Counted from the first letter of the stretch, positions 43,001 to 52,043 are shown. The stretch: DNA of 64,000 nt from JASGMR01 sp963664675 (GCA_963664675.2 CAXXLB010000009.1:434001-498000), one strand, 5' to 3'. Notes: generated by a model from the letters alone, not told the origin. A program made the numbers and translations.

Positions 43001-44125
43001 TTATTTTACTTCGTGTAAGCCAAATAAAACATTTTCTTCTGTATCTTTATCAAAAATATGAACCATTTCAACATCAATTGAAAAATCCATTTTCATTCCA
43101 GGTTCTGCCTTCGTTTTTGGATCAACTTTTGCAACAATATCGTGCCCATAAACATTAGCATGAATAAGCGTTTCACTACCAAGGGGTTCGACTACTTCGA
43201 TCTTTCCCTTTATGATATCATCAGTATCGGGAGTTTTAGCAAACATTTTATCGTACATATCTTCAGGTCTTATTCCAAATATAATTTCTTTATCTATGTA
43301 ATCTTTACATCTCGGTTCATACTTCTCAGGAATAGAAATCTTCATATCATCTCTTTGAATTACTAATTTTCCACCATCTTTTTTTATCACTGCAGAAATG
43401 AAATTCATGGCAGGTGTACCAATAAATCCCGCAACAAATTTATTTGTTGGATCAAAATAAACAGAATAAGGAGCTCCAATTTGTTGAATAACTCCATCCT
43501 TCATAATAACGATCTTATTGGCCATGGTCATAGCTTCTATCTGGTCATGAGTAACATAAATAATAGTGGCGTTAAGATTAAGATGCAGTTTTTTCAATTC
43601 AGCTCTCATTTGTCCTCTTAATTTGGCATCAAGATTCGAAAGAGGTTCATCAAATAAAAAAACCTTCGGATTTCTAACAATGGCCCTTCCAACAGCAACT
43701 CTTTGTCTCTGTCCACCGGAAAGTTGCTTTGGTTTTCTATCAAGGAGAGATTCTATTCCAAGTATTTTTGCAGCATCATTAACCCTTTTTTCAATTTCAG
43801 GTTTCGGGGTTTTTCTCAATTTCAATCCAAATGCCATATTTTCATAAACCGACATGTGAGGATAAAGAGCATAATTCTGGAAAACCATCGCAATATCTCT
43901 GTCCTTTGGTTCAACATCATTAACAACTTTATCTCCAATAGTTATAGTACCAACTGTTATTTCTTCCAAACCGGCTATCATTCTTAGCGTGGTTGTCTTA
44001 CCACAACCAGATGGCCCCAATAAAACTACAAATTCCTTATCTTCGACTGTAACATCAGCGTGTTTTACAGCAACAAATCCATTAGGATATGTTTTGCCTA
44101 CATCCTTTAAAAATACCTTTGACAT
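43001..44125 (-). CDS. Sugar ABC transporter ATP-binding protein (MalK/MsmX/UgpC type)
   Basis: 374 residues. Walker A GPSGCGKTT (residues 37-45), Q-loop FQNYALYPHMSVYENM, signature LSGGQRQRVAVGRA, Walker B VFLFDEPLSNLD and switch histidine VTHD are intact. A C-terminal regulatory (MalK/TOBE) domain spans about 240-374. It should energise maltose-type permeases; malEFG in this window (59320 onward) has no ATPase gene beside it, so this is a candidate partner. It starts 2 bases after the Phd-like gene, so the two are translated together. Confidence 0.93.
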   Translation of the reverse strand: MSKVFLKDVGKTYPNGFVAVKHADVTVEDKEFVVLLGPSGCGKTTTLRMIAGLEEITVGTITIGDKVVNDVEPKDRDIAMVFQNYALYPHMSVYENMAFGLKLRKTPKPEIEKRVNDAAKILGIESLLDRKPKQLSGGQRQRVAVGRAIVRNPKVFLFDEPLSNLDAKLRGQMRAELKKLHLNLNATIIYVTHDQIEAMTMANKIVIMKDGVIQQIGAPYSVYFDPTNKFVAGFIGTPAMNFISAVIKKDGGKLVIQRDDMKISIPEKYEPRCKDYIDKEIIFGIRPEDMYDKMFAKTPDTDDIIKGKIEVVEPLGSETLIHANVYGHDIVAKVDPKTKAEPGMKMDFSIDVEMVHIFDKDTEENVLFGLHEVK

Positions 44126-44127
44126 CC

Positions 44128-44385
44128 CTACACCTCCGTACTTTTATCATTAAAATCAATCTGTTTTTGGACTTCTTCTTTTCCCGTATCCATTTCATAA
44201 ATATCCTCAATTTCTTCTAAAAACTTATTTATTTGAAGATATTTTTCATAGGAGATAATTGCCGATGAGGGTTTTCCATTTTTGGTTATTATTATATCGT
44301 TCAAACTACTTTCTTCAATAACCTTGGAAAAATACTTTTTTGCATCGGCCACACTGTAAAATCTCAGATCGTTCAACTCGGACAT
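44128..44385 (-). CDS. Orphan Phd/YefM-family antitoxin-like DNA-binding protein
   Basis: 85 residues. The Phd/YefM N-terminus is clear: FYSVADAKKYFSKVIEESSLNDIIITKNGKP (split for length), with the typical KPSSAIISYEKYLQI at about 38-52. The C-terminal part is acidic and would normally bind a toxin. No toxin gene (Doc, YoeB, VapC or other) is next to it; the next gene is the sugar ABC ATPase, 2 bases away. A strong promoter and a palindrome precede it. Likely an autoregulatory repressor, perhaps reused for transporter control; that is inferred. Confidence 0.8.
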   Translation of the reverse strand: MSELNDLRFYSVADAKKYFSKVIEESSLNDIIITKNGKPSSAIISYEKYLQINKFLEEIEDIYEMDTGKEEVQKQIDFNDKSTEV

Positions 44386-44401
44386 ATCTCACCCCTAATG
44401 G

Positions 44402-44431
44402 ATTATACTACATGACCATAATTATAGTCAA
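44402..44431 (-). promoter_or_regulatory. Promoter of the phd-like/ABC ATPase operon
   Basis: Minus strand: TTGACT (44426-44431), 18-base spacer, TATAAT (44402-44407). It lies in the 49-base gap behind the Gfo/Idh gene. Confidence 0.82.
44413..44430. promoter_or_regulatory. Candidate operator palindrome over the phd-like promoter
   Basis: TGACCATAATTATAGTCA is an 18-base inverted repeat with one mismatched pair. It covers five of the six -35 bases and most of the spacer. Antitoxins of the Phd/YefM family bind such palindromes in their own promoters; binding here is inferred. Confidence 0.55.
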
Positions 44432-44434
44432 GCA

Positions 44435-45424
44435 CTAAATTTGTTTTTTCCTAAGCGAATTGAATATTAAATCCAGCGTTTTCGCATTATTTAGCGAATC
44501 TTCTTTCGTTACCAATTCTGCACTTTCATTCAGAACAGCTTTTGATAACTCCTGAACTTCGAACAAATAATTGTCCACTACATTAAAATATGTCTTTTCC
44601 GTGATATATTTTTTATCGATTTTTTTCAATTCAAAAAAGATCTTTCCTGAACTATTAAATGGATACTCGGTGAATATAGCTCCATCAGTACCACATATTT
44701 CGAGAAAAACTTTACTTTCCCTATCGAATGAAAGCTGAAAAGTTGAAACAATATTATCCGGAAATTCCAATAAAACAGTTGATGTTAAATCGACACCATT
44801 TTCCCCCATAGTTTCCATTATTCCGGAAGCATTCACCGGTTCTTTATCAAGCAGTAATCTTGAGACGTGTGTAGTATAGCATCCAAGATCATAAATTGCG
44901 CCTCCCCCTAAATTTTTTACAAATCTAATATCATTCGGCCTTCTTTTTTTCAAATTAAATGAAAATGATGAATTTATCGATTTAACTTTGCCTATTTTTC
45001 CCTCATCGATAATCTTTTTCATACCTTTAATTATAGGATTATATTTGTATGCGAATGCTTCCATAAGTATTTTCTCATTTTTCTCTGCCGCTTCAAACAT
45101 TTCTTTGTCCTCTTCAAAATTCAACCCAAGAGGTTTTTCACACAGTACATTTTTCCCTTTATTAAGAGCTTTAATAGTCCATTCTTTATGAAGACCATCG
45201 GGTAACGGATTATAGATAATATCAATATCCTTATCATTCAATATCTCATCATATGAATGATAGCTTTTTACAGGATTAAAAAGTTTTTTAAAAATATCTA
45301 CCTTTTCACTTTTCCTGCCGGCAATTGCATATAGTTCCGCATTCTCTGCCTTAATAATCGAGGGTATTAAAGCTTTCTCAGCAATATTTGCTGTCCCTAA
45401 AATTCCCCATTTTATTTTTTCCAT
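44435..45424 (-). CDS. Gfo/Idh/MocA-family oxidoreductase
   Basis: 329 residues, a second member of the family in this window. KWGILGTANIAEKALIPSI is the NAD(P) site, VLCEKPLGLNFEED the EKP motif, and GGGAIYDLGCYTTHVSRLL the active-site segment (GGxxxDxGxY). This pattern is common in dehydrogenases of the xylose, glucose-fructose and inositol group; the substrate cannot be read. AGGAGG precedes the ATG. It stands alone, ahead of the phd-like/ATPase operon. Confidence 0.85.
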   Translation of the reverse strand: MEKIKWGILGTANIAEKALIPSIIKAENAELYAIAGRKSEKVDIFKKLFNPVKSYHSYDEILNDKDIDIIYNPLPDGLHKEWTIKALNKGKNVLCEKPLGLNFEEDKEMFEAAEKNEKILMEAFAYKYNPIIKGMKKIIDEGKIGKVKSINSSFSFNLKKRRPNDIRFVKNLGGGAIYDLGCYTTHVSRLLLDKEPVNASGIMETMGENGVDLTSTVLLEFPDNIVSTFQLSFDRESKVFLEICGTDGAIFTEYPFNSSGKIFFELKKIDKKYITEKTYFNVVDNYLFEVQELSKAVLNESAELVTKEDSLNNAKTLDLIFNSLRKKQI

Positions 45425-45475
45425 AAAATCTCCTCCTTCATATAATCAATTCTATCATCATAATACGCGGAAGAT

Positions 45476-45503
45476 TTGAAAACAACTGACAAGACTGTAT
45501 AAT
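45476..45503 (+). promoter_or_regulatory. Promoter of the small secreted protein gene
   Basis: TTGAAA (45476-45481), 16-base spacer, TATAAT (45498-45503), about 30 bases before the ATG at 45534, which has AGGAGG at good spacing. Confidence 0.75.
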
Positions 45504-45533
45504 TGAGTTGAATTTACTATAGGAGGAATAAAT

Positions 45534-46019
45534 ATGAAAAAATTTCTATTTATCATTACCGTTTTATTGTTTGTAACAATTTCATTCTCTGCAATTATCG
45601 CAATGACAGGTGATGGTAAAAAAGTAATATTATATGAGAATTTCACCTGGCAATGGTACAGTGGCCCTACTCCTGCTCCGACACCGACCCCTTCACCAGA
45701 ATTGACATATAACATCGTCGGGACCTGGGACTTTAACATCCAGAATTTTTTCACCGAAGAATTTTCAGGATACATTTACCACGATAAGAATGGAAATCTT
45801 ATGATTAATTGGAAAGGCGCAAGTGGACTTGTGGATGAAAAGGTACAAATAACCGTCACGGCAAAAAACGAATTTCAATTTGAAACAAAAACCTTTCACT
45901 ATGGTGATGTGATTTTTCATGGAGTTTTGAAAAGTGATACTGAAATAGATGGAGTAACTATGATACAGGGAACTTTCTCGGGACAGGGGAAATTTTCAGC
46001 TAAAAAAACTTCAAATTAA
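45534..46019 (+). CDS. Small secreted protein with proline-rich linker
   Basis: 161 residues, family not recognised. A signal peptide covers residues 1-20. A short block like those reading 'DGKKV-L-ENFTW' follows (25-41), then a Pro/Thr linker with PTPAPTPTPSP (45-55). A beta-rich C-terminal domain of about 100 residues begins YNIVGTWDFNI, resembling small lipocalin-like or 'GTW' domains. It has its own promoter and a terminator. Probably sits in the periplasm or on the surface. Confidence 0.7.
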   Translation: MKKFLFIITVLLFVTISFSAIIAMTGDGKKVILYENFTWQWYSGPTPAPTPTPSPELTYNIVGTWDFNIQNFFTEEFSGYIYHDKNGNLMINWKGASGLVDEKVQITVTAKNEFQFETKTFHYGDVIFHGVLKSDTEIDGVTMIQGTFSGQGKFSAKKTSN

Positions 46020-46047
46020 AAAAGAGCTGATTTCTCAGCTCTTTTTT
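46018..46047. terminator. Bidirectional terminator between convergent genes
   Basis: GAGCTGA, loop TTTC, TCAGCTC, flanked by A and T runs. It serves the secreted-protein gene on the plus strand and the OPT transporter gene on the minus strand, whose stop codon it touches. Confidence 0.88.
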
Positions 46048-47647
46048 AACCAGCAGTCAAAACCTTTATAATAGCAATCAATACTCCCGCTATTCCTTCA
46101 CCCCCGAGTAACCCGGAAGAAATTATTATACCTTTTTGAGTGGATTTCGGTCGTATCCTGTCAAAAATAAATCTCAATATTCCTCCAATAAAAACAACGC
46201 TTGAGATCGTCATGGGCAGGTAAAAACCTAGACCAAGTGTCATACCCGGAACGTTGAATATATAAAGTATAAAGCCCACTATCAATCCAATAGTAAATCC
46301 CAGAGTATCCGGCAACCCGTTCACCATAGTTGATACCGCATATGCTTGCGGGGCAAGTAAATCCGTTCCCGGTCCAACTCCTCCATATGCTTTGACCATA
46401 AAAAATAATACGAACACAGAAACCACTGCTCCTACCACTCCGCCTATGGTCTCTGCTATCAACTGTTTCTTAGGATCGGTACCTATCAAATGGCCGGTTT
46501 TAAAATCATTCATAACGTCTCCGGTGAGTCCACAGGCTATCGCAACAATTGCAGCAATCAAAAACCCTTCAACACTCCCTATATTGCCAGTACCAGAAAC
46601 CAATTTTATAAAAAGGAGAATAATTATCCCAAATATTTCCATCGGGTTTATACCGGATTGGCCCGTCAACGAAGCGGACATCGTTGTAGTTATCCACACA
46701 CCGAAAATAATTAAAACCGATGATAAAAAGGACATTTCAGTGAATAAAGTCAACACAAAGACAGTTAAAGCAAAAATAAAGGGCAAACTTATCTTTACTT
46801 TTTTCCCGGCGTTACTTATAGATGAACCATATATTTTTTTTGCCTTTGGTAATATACCCTTTATTAAAATCCCAAGACCGGTTCCAATCATCAGTCCTAT
46901 TCCAAGACTGTTTTTAAACGCTTCCGCTATTGCTTCATTTCCGAATATATTTAAATTGACTCCCAGTGGTATTAATAAAAAATATGCTATTGCGGCTCCG
47001 ATAAACCAAACCCCTGTATACAATGGTCCAACTATGTATCCTATTCCAACCGCCATTGGCGAAAGCCATAATCCCAAATGAAATTTCTTTTCTTCAAGTT
47101 TACTGAAATTTATATTGGCCGGAATCAACATAAACCAATCTCTTATAAATACGAAAATTGCCGATAAACCCATCGAAATGAATAAAAAAGCCGCGTTTTT
47201 CCCGAGCTTTTCACTCGTTTCAAGTGTCTCATAAGCCGCCTCTCCAATTGGAAAAGGCAAAGGTTCCTGAACAATAAAATACTTTCTTATTAAAGCGGTA
47301 AAAACAGCACCCAAAATCGTACCGGCAATTGTAACTATGAGTACTGAAGAAATATTAATCTCGGATTCTAACCCAATAATCCATATTCCTGGAATTGTAA
47401 ATGCTAATCCTCCCGCCACCATGGCACCGGATGACATAGCGGTTTGAGTCACGTTGATTTCTTTAAGATTTGTTTTTCCAAGTACTCTCAAAACCGTCAT
47501 GGACAAGATAGCTACAAAAACAGTCGGCCAAGGAAGCGCACCCATTCTTAGAGCAACATAAATCGAACTTGTTGTGATAATTATCGAACCAATTATCCCT
47601 ATAATGATCCCACGTAGAGTTAACTGTTTTTCCTTTTTGTTTTCCAT
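46046..47647 (-). CDS. OPT-family oligopeptide/metal-chelate transporter
   Basis: 533 residues with about 14 membrane segments. The family features are LRGIIIGIIGSIIITTSSIYVALRMGALPWP (split for length) at the N-terminus, NVTQTAMSSGAMVAGGLAFTIP, and PFPIGEAAYETLE near residue 140. SLTGQSGINPMEIFG is near 340. OPT members carry peptides or metal chelates by proton coupling; the substrate is unknown. The open frame starts 8 codons earlier, but GGAGGG lies before the ATG at 47647. Confidence 0.88.
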   Translation of the reverse strand: MENKKEKQLTLRGIIIGIIGSIIITTSSIYVALRMGALPWPTVFVAILSMTVLRVLGKTNLKEINVTQTAMSSGAMVAGGLAFTIPGIWIIGLESEINISSVLIVTIAGTILGAVFTALIRKYFIVQEPLPFPIGEAAYETLETSEKLGKNAAFLFISMGLSAIFVFIRDWFMLIPANINFSKLEEKKFHLGLWLSPMAVGIGYIVGPLYTGVWFIGAAIAYFLLIPLGVNLNIFGNEAIAEAFKNSLGIGLMIGTGLGILIKGILPKAKKIYGSSISNAGKKVKISLPFIFALTVFVLTLFTEMSFLSSVLIIFGVWITTTMSASLTGQSGINPMEIFGIIILLFIKLVSGTGNIGSVEGFLIAAIVAIACGLTGDVMNDFKTGHLIGTDPKKQLIAETIGGVVGAVVSVFVLFFMVKAYGGVGPGTDLLAPQAYAVSTMVNGLPDTLGFTIGLIVGFILYIFNVPGMTLGLGFYLPMTISSVVFIGGILRFIFDRIRPKSTQKGIIISSGLLGGEGIAGVLIAIIKVLTAG

Positions 47648-47876
47648 AATATCCCTCCGGGTATTCAACATTATTACCGATTTTAATTTTCATAATTAAC
47701 AGATTTCATCTTCGCTTATTCCGAATTTATTCTGCATCTTTTTAAAATATTTGTCAATTAAGCGGACAAAACTCTTATGTAATTCTAAAACATATTATTG
47801 AAACATTTTATTTATTATTTTTATTTTAAACAGGTTAAATCGAATAATTTATAATAAAGACTGAAATGAATAATAA
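47648..47876. other. Gap between OPT transporter and thrB
   Basis: 229 AT-rich bases. The minus strand has TTGACA at about 47755 but no good -10 at the right distance (AGAATA at best), so a promoter for the transporter is plausible but weak. No terminator hairpin after thrB is evident. Confidence 0.3.
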
Positions 47877-48755
47877 TTACTTTTCTTTATTATCAATAGA
47901 AAGTATTTTTATTGGTTTGTTATAAATTTTCTTTGTTATTATATGCGTTTCTTCAAAATTTAATTGTTTTTTTGATTTAAAACATATTATTGATCCGGAT
48001 CCACTCAAAAACCAAAAATCTATTCTTTTATCGTTTTCTACTTTATTTATTAATTTTTTCATTTCTTCACTGGTTTCTATTCTATATTTTTGATGAAGTC
48101 TGTCGGAAGTATATTTGAACGCTTCATCATATTTGTGTTTAGAAATCTTTGATAAAAACTGAAGACCATTTTTCATATTAAAAATTGCATCATCAAAATT
48201 CACCTTTTCGGGAAGTGATTTTCTCATTTTTTCAGTTTGCATTTCTATTTTCGGAACAATAAAACTGAGTTCAAAATTTTCAATATTAAATTTCTCAAAA
48301 TCCACTTTTTTATCATCGTAATAACTGACAACCAATCCACCCAATAAACATGGAATAATATTGTCAGGATGACCTTCGAGCTCTGTCCCCATCTTCAACA
48401 ATTCATTTAAAGACAGATCAGATTGACTTAAAAAATCGGCAATTTTAAGTGATGCAGCTATCGCAGAGGCACTCGATCCCAAACCTCTTTTATGAGGTAT
48501 ATTACACTTCTCGATTATATTGACCCCGATTTTTCTGGTTCCTGTTTGTCTGAAAAAATATTCAAAGCTTTTTTTGATCAATGAATAGGGATCAAAATGC
48601 CCTGAATACTTGCCCTCTGCAACAACATTTATTTCGTCCGAGTTGTGATTTCTTTCAAAATAAAATTCATTAAAATATTCAATTGCGATTCCAAATACAT
48701 CGAAACCACTTCCAACATTAGCCGTGGTAGCAGGCGCCCTTAAATAATATTTCAT
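47877..48755 (-). CDS. thrB: Homoserine kinase
   Basis: Phosphorylates homoserine in threonine synthesis. 292 residues of the GHMP fold. APATTANVGSGFDVFGIAI (residues 8-26) is the N-terminal block, and IPHKRGLGSSASAIAASLKI holds the ATP loop near residue 86. LSGSGSIICF is near the C-terminus. It overlaps thrC by 4 bases, the last gene of the threonine unit. Confidence 0.93.
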   Translation of the reverse strand: MKYYLRAPATTANVGSGFDVFGIAIEYFNEFYFERNHNSDEINVVAEGKYSGHFDPYSLIKKSFEYFFRQTGTRKIGVNIIEKCNIPHKRGLGSSASAIAASLKIADFLSQSDLSLNELLKMGTELEGHPDNIIPCLLGGLVVSYYDDKKVDFEKFNIENFELSFIVPKIEMQTEKMRKSLPEKVNFDDAIFNMKNGLQFLSKISKHKYDEAFKYTSDRLHQKYRIETSEEMKKLINKVENDKRIDFWFLSGSGSIICFKSKKQLNFEETHIITKKIYNKPIKILSIDNKEK

Positions 48756-49798
48756 ATCAAATTCGCTTCCACCAATATTTTTTTCAAATTATTATCTATT
48801 GCCTCGGGAGGATTTATCCTCGAAACAATAACATTAGGATCTTTCAACCCATTACCGGTCAGCGTACACACAACTAAAGAGTTTTTTTCTATAAGATCTT
48901 CGTTATATTTCTTTAACAAGCCCCCAAAAGAAGCCGCAGAAGCAGGCTCGCAAAAAATTCCTTCGGTGGACGCAAGATATCCCTGAGCATCGAGTATTTC
49001 TTCATCAGTCAGTGATTCTATAACACCTTTTGATTCATCTCTGGCTTTTACCGCCTTTTCCCAGCTTGCGGGATTTCCTATTCTTATCGCTGTTGCAACG
49101 GTCTCAGGATTTTCAAAAACCTTATTGTAAACAATTGGGGCAGAACCATCGGCTTGAAATCCCATCATTTTCGGAAGTTTTTTACCGATATTTTTTTCAA
49201 AATATTCGGTATATCCCATCCAATAAGCAGTAATATTTCCGGCGTTTCCAACAGGCAAAAAGTGATAATCAGGAGTTTCCCCCAGTTCATCAATGATTTC
49301 AAATGCAGCCGTTTTTTGTCCCTGCAATCTGTATGGATTAAGACTGTTAACGAGAGTTACGGGATATTTTTCCGAGATTTCCCTAACCCTGTTCAGACAC
49401 TGGTCGAAGTTCCCTTTAATCTGAATAACTTTTGCCCCATAGATAATCGCCTGAGAAAGTTTTCCCAGAGCAATTTTTCCTTCGGGTATTAAAACCAGGG
49501 CCTTTATATTTGTTCTCGCAGCATAAGCTGCCGCTGCCGCAGAAGTGTTTCCCGTTGAAGCACAGATAATTGCTCTGGAACCATCTTCCAACGCCTTGGC
49601 AACAGCCATGACCATTCCTCTGTCTTTAAATGAACCTGTGGGATTTGCGCCTTCATATTTTACGTAAGCACGTAAACCTGTTTTTTTATTGAAATTCACC
49701 AGAGGTATGAGTGGTGTATTACCTTCTCTTAAAGAAATAATGGGGGTCTTATCCGTAATTGGCAAATACTCTTTGTATCTTTCAAGCAATGTTTTCAT
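48752..49798 (-). CDS. thrC: Threonine synthase
   Basis: PLP enzyme converting phosphohomoserine to threonine. 348 residues. The PLP lysine lies in NPTGSFKDRGM (near residue 59), CASTGNTSAAAAAYAAR is near 80, and LPVGNAGNITAYWMGY, the phosphate-binding loop, is near 180. This is the shorter class, as in Bacillus and Thermotoga. It is 3 bases behind the fused homoserine dehydrogenase-aspartokinase. Confidence 0.95.
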   Translation of the reverse strand: MKTLLERYKEYLPITDKTPIISLREGNTPLIPLVNFNKKTGLRAYVKYEGANPTGSFKDRGMVMAVAKALEDGSRAIICASTGNTSAAAAAYAARTNIKALVLIPEGKIALGKLSQAIIYGAKVIQIKGNFDQCLNRVREISEKYPVTLVNSLNPYRLQGQKTAAFEIIDELGETPDYHFLPVGNAGNITAYWMGYTEYFEKNIGKKLPKMMGFQADGSAPIVYNKVFENPETVATAIRIGNPASWEKAVKARDESKGVIESLTDEEILDAQGYLASTEGIFCEPASAASFGGLLKKYNEDLIEKNSLVVCTLTGNGLKDPNVIVSRINPPEAIDNNLKKILVEANLI

Positions 49799-49801
49799 TT
49801 T

Positions 49802-51955
49802 TTACTCCTTTCCAAGGTTAAATCTGCTGTGAATAGAAATAACCGCATCCTGAACTTTCCTGCAATCAATTATCACAGATATTCTACTTATCCCTGCATT
49901 GATCATATCTATATTTATTCCGTCATTTGCAAGTGTTTCGAATAATTCCGCCGCTATCACGGGTGATGAAGTTAAATTAATTCCAACAATGGAAACCTTG
50001 GCAAATGAATCTTCAACAATTATTTTTTCAGCCTGACTTTTCTCTTTTAGATCATTGATATTTAATCTGTCAAATTCAGTTTTTTGAATAATAAAAGACA
50101 TAGAATTAACATTTTGTTCCCGCATACTCTGGATAATCATATCGATAGAAACTTTTTGCTCCGCCAGATTTCTCATCACTCTTGCCGCTATTCCAGGTTT
50201 ATCCGGCACATTATATAAAACAACTTTTACAATAGATTCATCAGAAGTCACTGCCCTGACTATAGGTTTCTCCATATTGCTTCCCTCCCAAATTAGTGTT
50301 CCTCTATTCTCATCATGAGCATCTTTTATCAAAATTTTTATTCCGTACTTTCTTGCAAATTCCGCAGCTCTACTCTGTAGAACCTGTGCCCCCTGCTTCG
50401 ATAATTCGATCATTTCTTCATACGAGAGCTCTTTTATGATTCTTGCGCTTTTTACAAGTGTGGGATTGGCGGTATATACACCATTTACATCTTTATACAA
50501 CTCACAGACTTCCAGCCCAAGAGAATAGGTTAAGGCAATAGCCGTGAGATCCGAGCCACCCCTCCCCAGTGTGGTGATTTCACCGGAATTTGATACTCCC
50601 TGAAATCCTGCTATTACAGGTGTAATACCATCTTTCATAAACACATTTATTTTATTCGTATCGATGTCTATTATTTTTGCATCGTTATAATTTTCATCCG
50701 TATAAATCTTCGCCTGTGCCCCTGAAAAAGCCATTGATTTTATACCTTCATTTTGAAGGGCCAATGACATGAGAGCTATCGTTTCCTGTTCACCACAAGA
50801 AAGCAACATATCAATTTCCCTGGGCGCCGGAGAGGAATTTATTTCATTTGCATAAGATAAAAGTTTATCGGTTGTATTTCCCATAGCGGAAACCACTATT
50901 ACAGGTTTTATACCTATTTTTATTTTCTTCTTGATTTTTTTTGCAACTATTTTTATCTTTTCAATTGAAGATAAACTGCTGCCACCGAATTTCATCACAA
51001 CAAAAGATTTCTTTTCAATGTCCGCAGATCTGGAAGCTCTGACAATATCCGAAATAACAGCCGTAGCGGTAGGATTTCCACCGGCACCCTCTCCTCTTAA
51101 AACAAATTTTCCGGCAACATCCGTCTGCACTTCAATCGCATTTTCAACACCATCGACACTCCACAGAGGGTCAATTTTATCTATTTCTTCCAGCATTATT
51201 TCCGTTTTGTCATTCTCAAAATCTATAGTTCCTATAAGTTTTATTTTACACCCCTTCACTTTTGCCTTTTTTATGGTTTCTAAGCTAACATTATTTATTC
51301 CTGTTCTCTTAACTTTTTCTAACCCTATAAAATTTCCATCGACAATTCCATGAAGAACTGATAATTTATAAGCGACATCATATCCTTCCACATCATTTGT
51401 CGGAACGGATTCAGCAAATCCAAGTTTCTGAGCTTTAACCAAAGCTTCTTCATATGAGATACCATTTGTCATTGAAGTTAATATATAGTTAGTGGTTCCG
51501 TTAATTATCCCTCTGATTTTTTTTATACCATGAAAAATAAGATAATCTTCCAAAGTCGATACTATCGGTATTCCTCCCCCAACAGTTCCTTCAAAAAACA
51601 AAGATTTTTTAAGGGTCTTGCTTACTAATTCAGTTCCATGTTCAGAAATAAGTTCTTTATTTGGAGTAACAACTATTCTGTCCAGCTCAAGGGAGTGTCT
51701 GATAAGATCTAAAGCTGCACCACAACCTCCAATTGCTTCAACTACGATGTCACTGTTCATTATGAGGTCTTCAAAATCCACTGCAATTTTTTCTTCAGGA
51801 ATGTTCAGCAAACCGTATGTGGACCTCGTTCTGGTGATCACCTTAGATACATAAAGATTGATATTTTTCCTGTTAAATAATTCCGTATGCTTACTGGTTA
51901 AAATTTTATAAACACTTCCGCCAACAATACCTAAACCCGCGATGCCTATTCTCAA
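49802..51955 (-). CDS. Fused homoserine dehydrogenase-aspartokinase (reverse order)
   Basis: 717 residues. The N-terminal half is homoserine dehydrogenase: RIGIAGLGIVGGSVYKIL (2-19), VVTPNKELISEHG, GGGIPIVSTLEDYL and GIINGTTNYILTSM. The C-terminal half, from about residue 320, is aspartokinase: VVMKFGGSSLSSIEKI, ITTLGRGGSDLTAIALTYSL, two ACT domains at the end. E. coli ThrA has the opposite order. The dehydrogenase half lacks its own ACT domain, so feedback control probably acts through the kinase ACT pair. The start is TTG at 51955 with AGGAGG 7 bases before it; the longer frame runs into the leader hairpin. Confidence 0.93.
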   Translation of the reverse strand: MRIGIAGLGIVGGSVYKILTSKHTELFNRKNINLYVSKVITRTRSTYGLLNIPEEKIAVDFEDLIMNSDIVVEAIGGCGAALDLIRHSLELDRIVVTPNKELISEHGTELVSKTLKKSLFFEGTVGGGIPIVSTLEDYLIFHGIKKIRGIINGTTNYILTSMTNGISYEEALVKAQKLGFAESVPTNDVEGYDVAYKLSVLHGIVDGNFIGLEKVKRTGINNVSLETIKKAKVKGCKIKLIGTIDFENDKTEIMLEEIDKIDPLWSVDGVENAIEVQTDVAGKFVLRGEGAGGNPTATAVISDIVRASRSADIEKKSFVVMKFGGSSLSSIEKIKIVAKKIKKKIKIGIKPVIVVSAMGNTTDKLLSYANEINSSPAPREIDMLLSCGEQETIALMSLALQNEGIKSMAFSGAQAKIYTDENYNDAKIIDIDTNKINVFMKDGITPVIAGFQGVSNSGEITTLGRGGSDLTAIALTYSLGLEVCELYKDVNGVYTANPTLVKSARIIKELSYEEMIELSKQGAQVLQSRAAEFARKYGIKILIKDAHDENRGTLIWEGSNMEKPIVRAVTSDESIVKVVLYNVPDKPGIAARVMRNLAEQKVSIDMIIQSMREQNVNSMSFIIQKTEFDRLNINDLKEKSQAEKIIVEDSFAKVSIVGINLTSSPVIAAELFETLANDGINIDMINAGISRISVIIDCRKVQDAVISIHSRFNLGKE

Positions 51956-51982
51956 TTCACTACCTCCTGAATACCCTATATA

Positions 51983-52010
51983 ATAAAAAAAAGCACCATA
52001 GGTGCTTTCG
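51983..52010 (-). terminator. Terminator hairpin ahead of the threonine operon
   Basis: Minus strand: AAAGCACC, loop TA, TGGTGCTTT or nearby pairing, then eight T residues. It lies between the beta-barrel gene stop (52044) and the HD-AK start (51955). It ends the upstream transcript, or acts as an attenuator if the thr genes are read from the same promoter. Confidence 0.78.
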
Positions 52011-52043
52011 ATTTCCTTCAAGTTTTAAAAAAGGAAATCTTAT

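Noticed and set aside
44128..44385. Complete type II toxin-antitoxin system
   Set aside because: Only the antitoxin-like gene is present; both flanks are metabolic genes and no small toxin-like frame adjoins it.
46392..47081. Plus-strand open frame of 229 codons opposite the OPT transporter gene
   Set aside because: Long antisense frames are common opposite hydrophobic membrane genes; Pro/Ile/Thr-rich composition mirrors the sense codons, and no start signal is seen.
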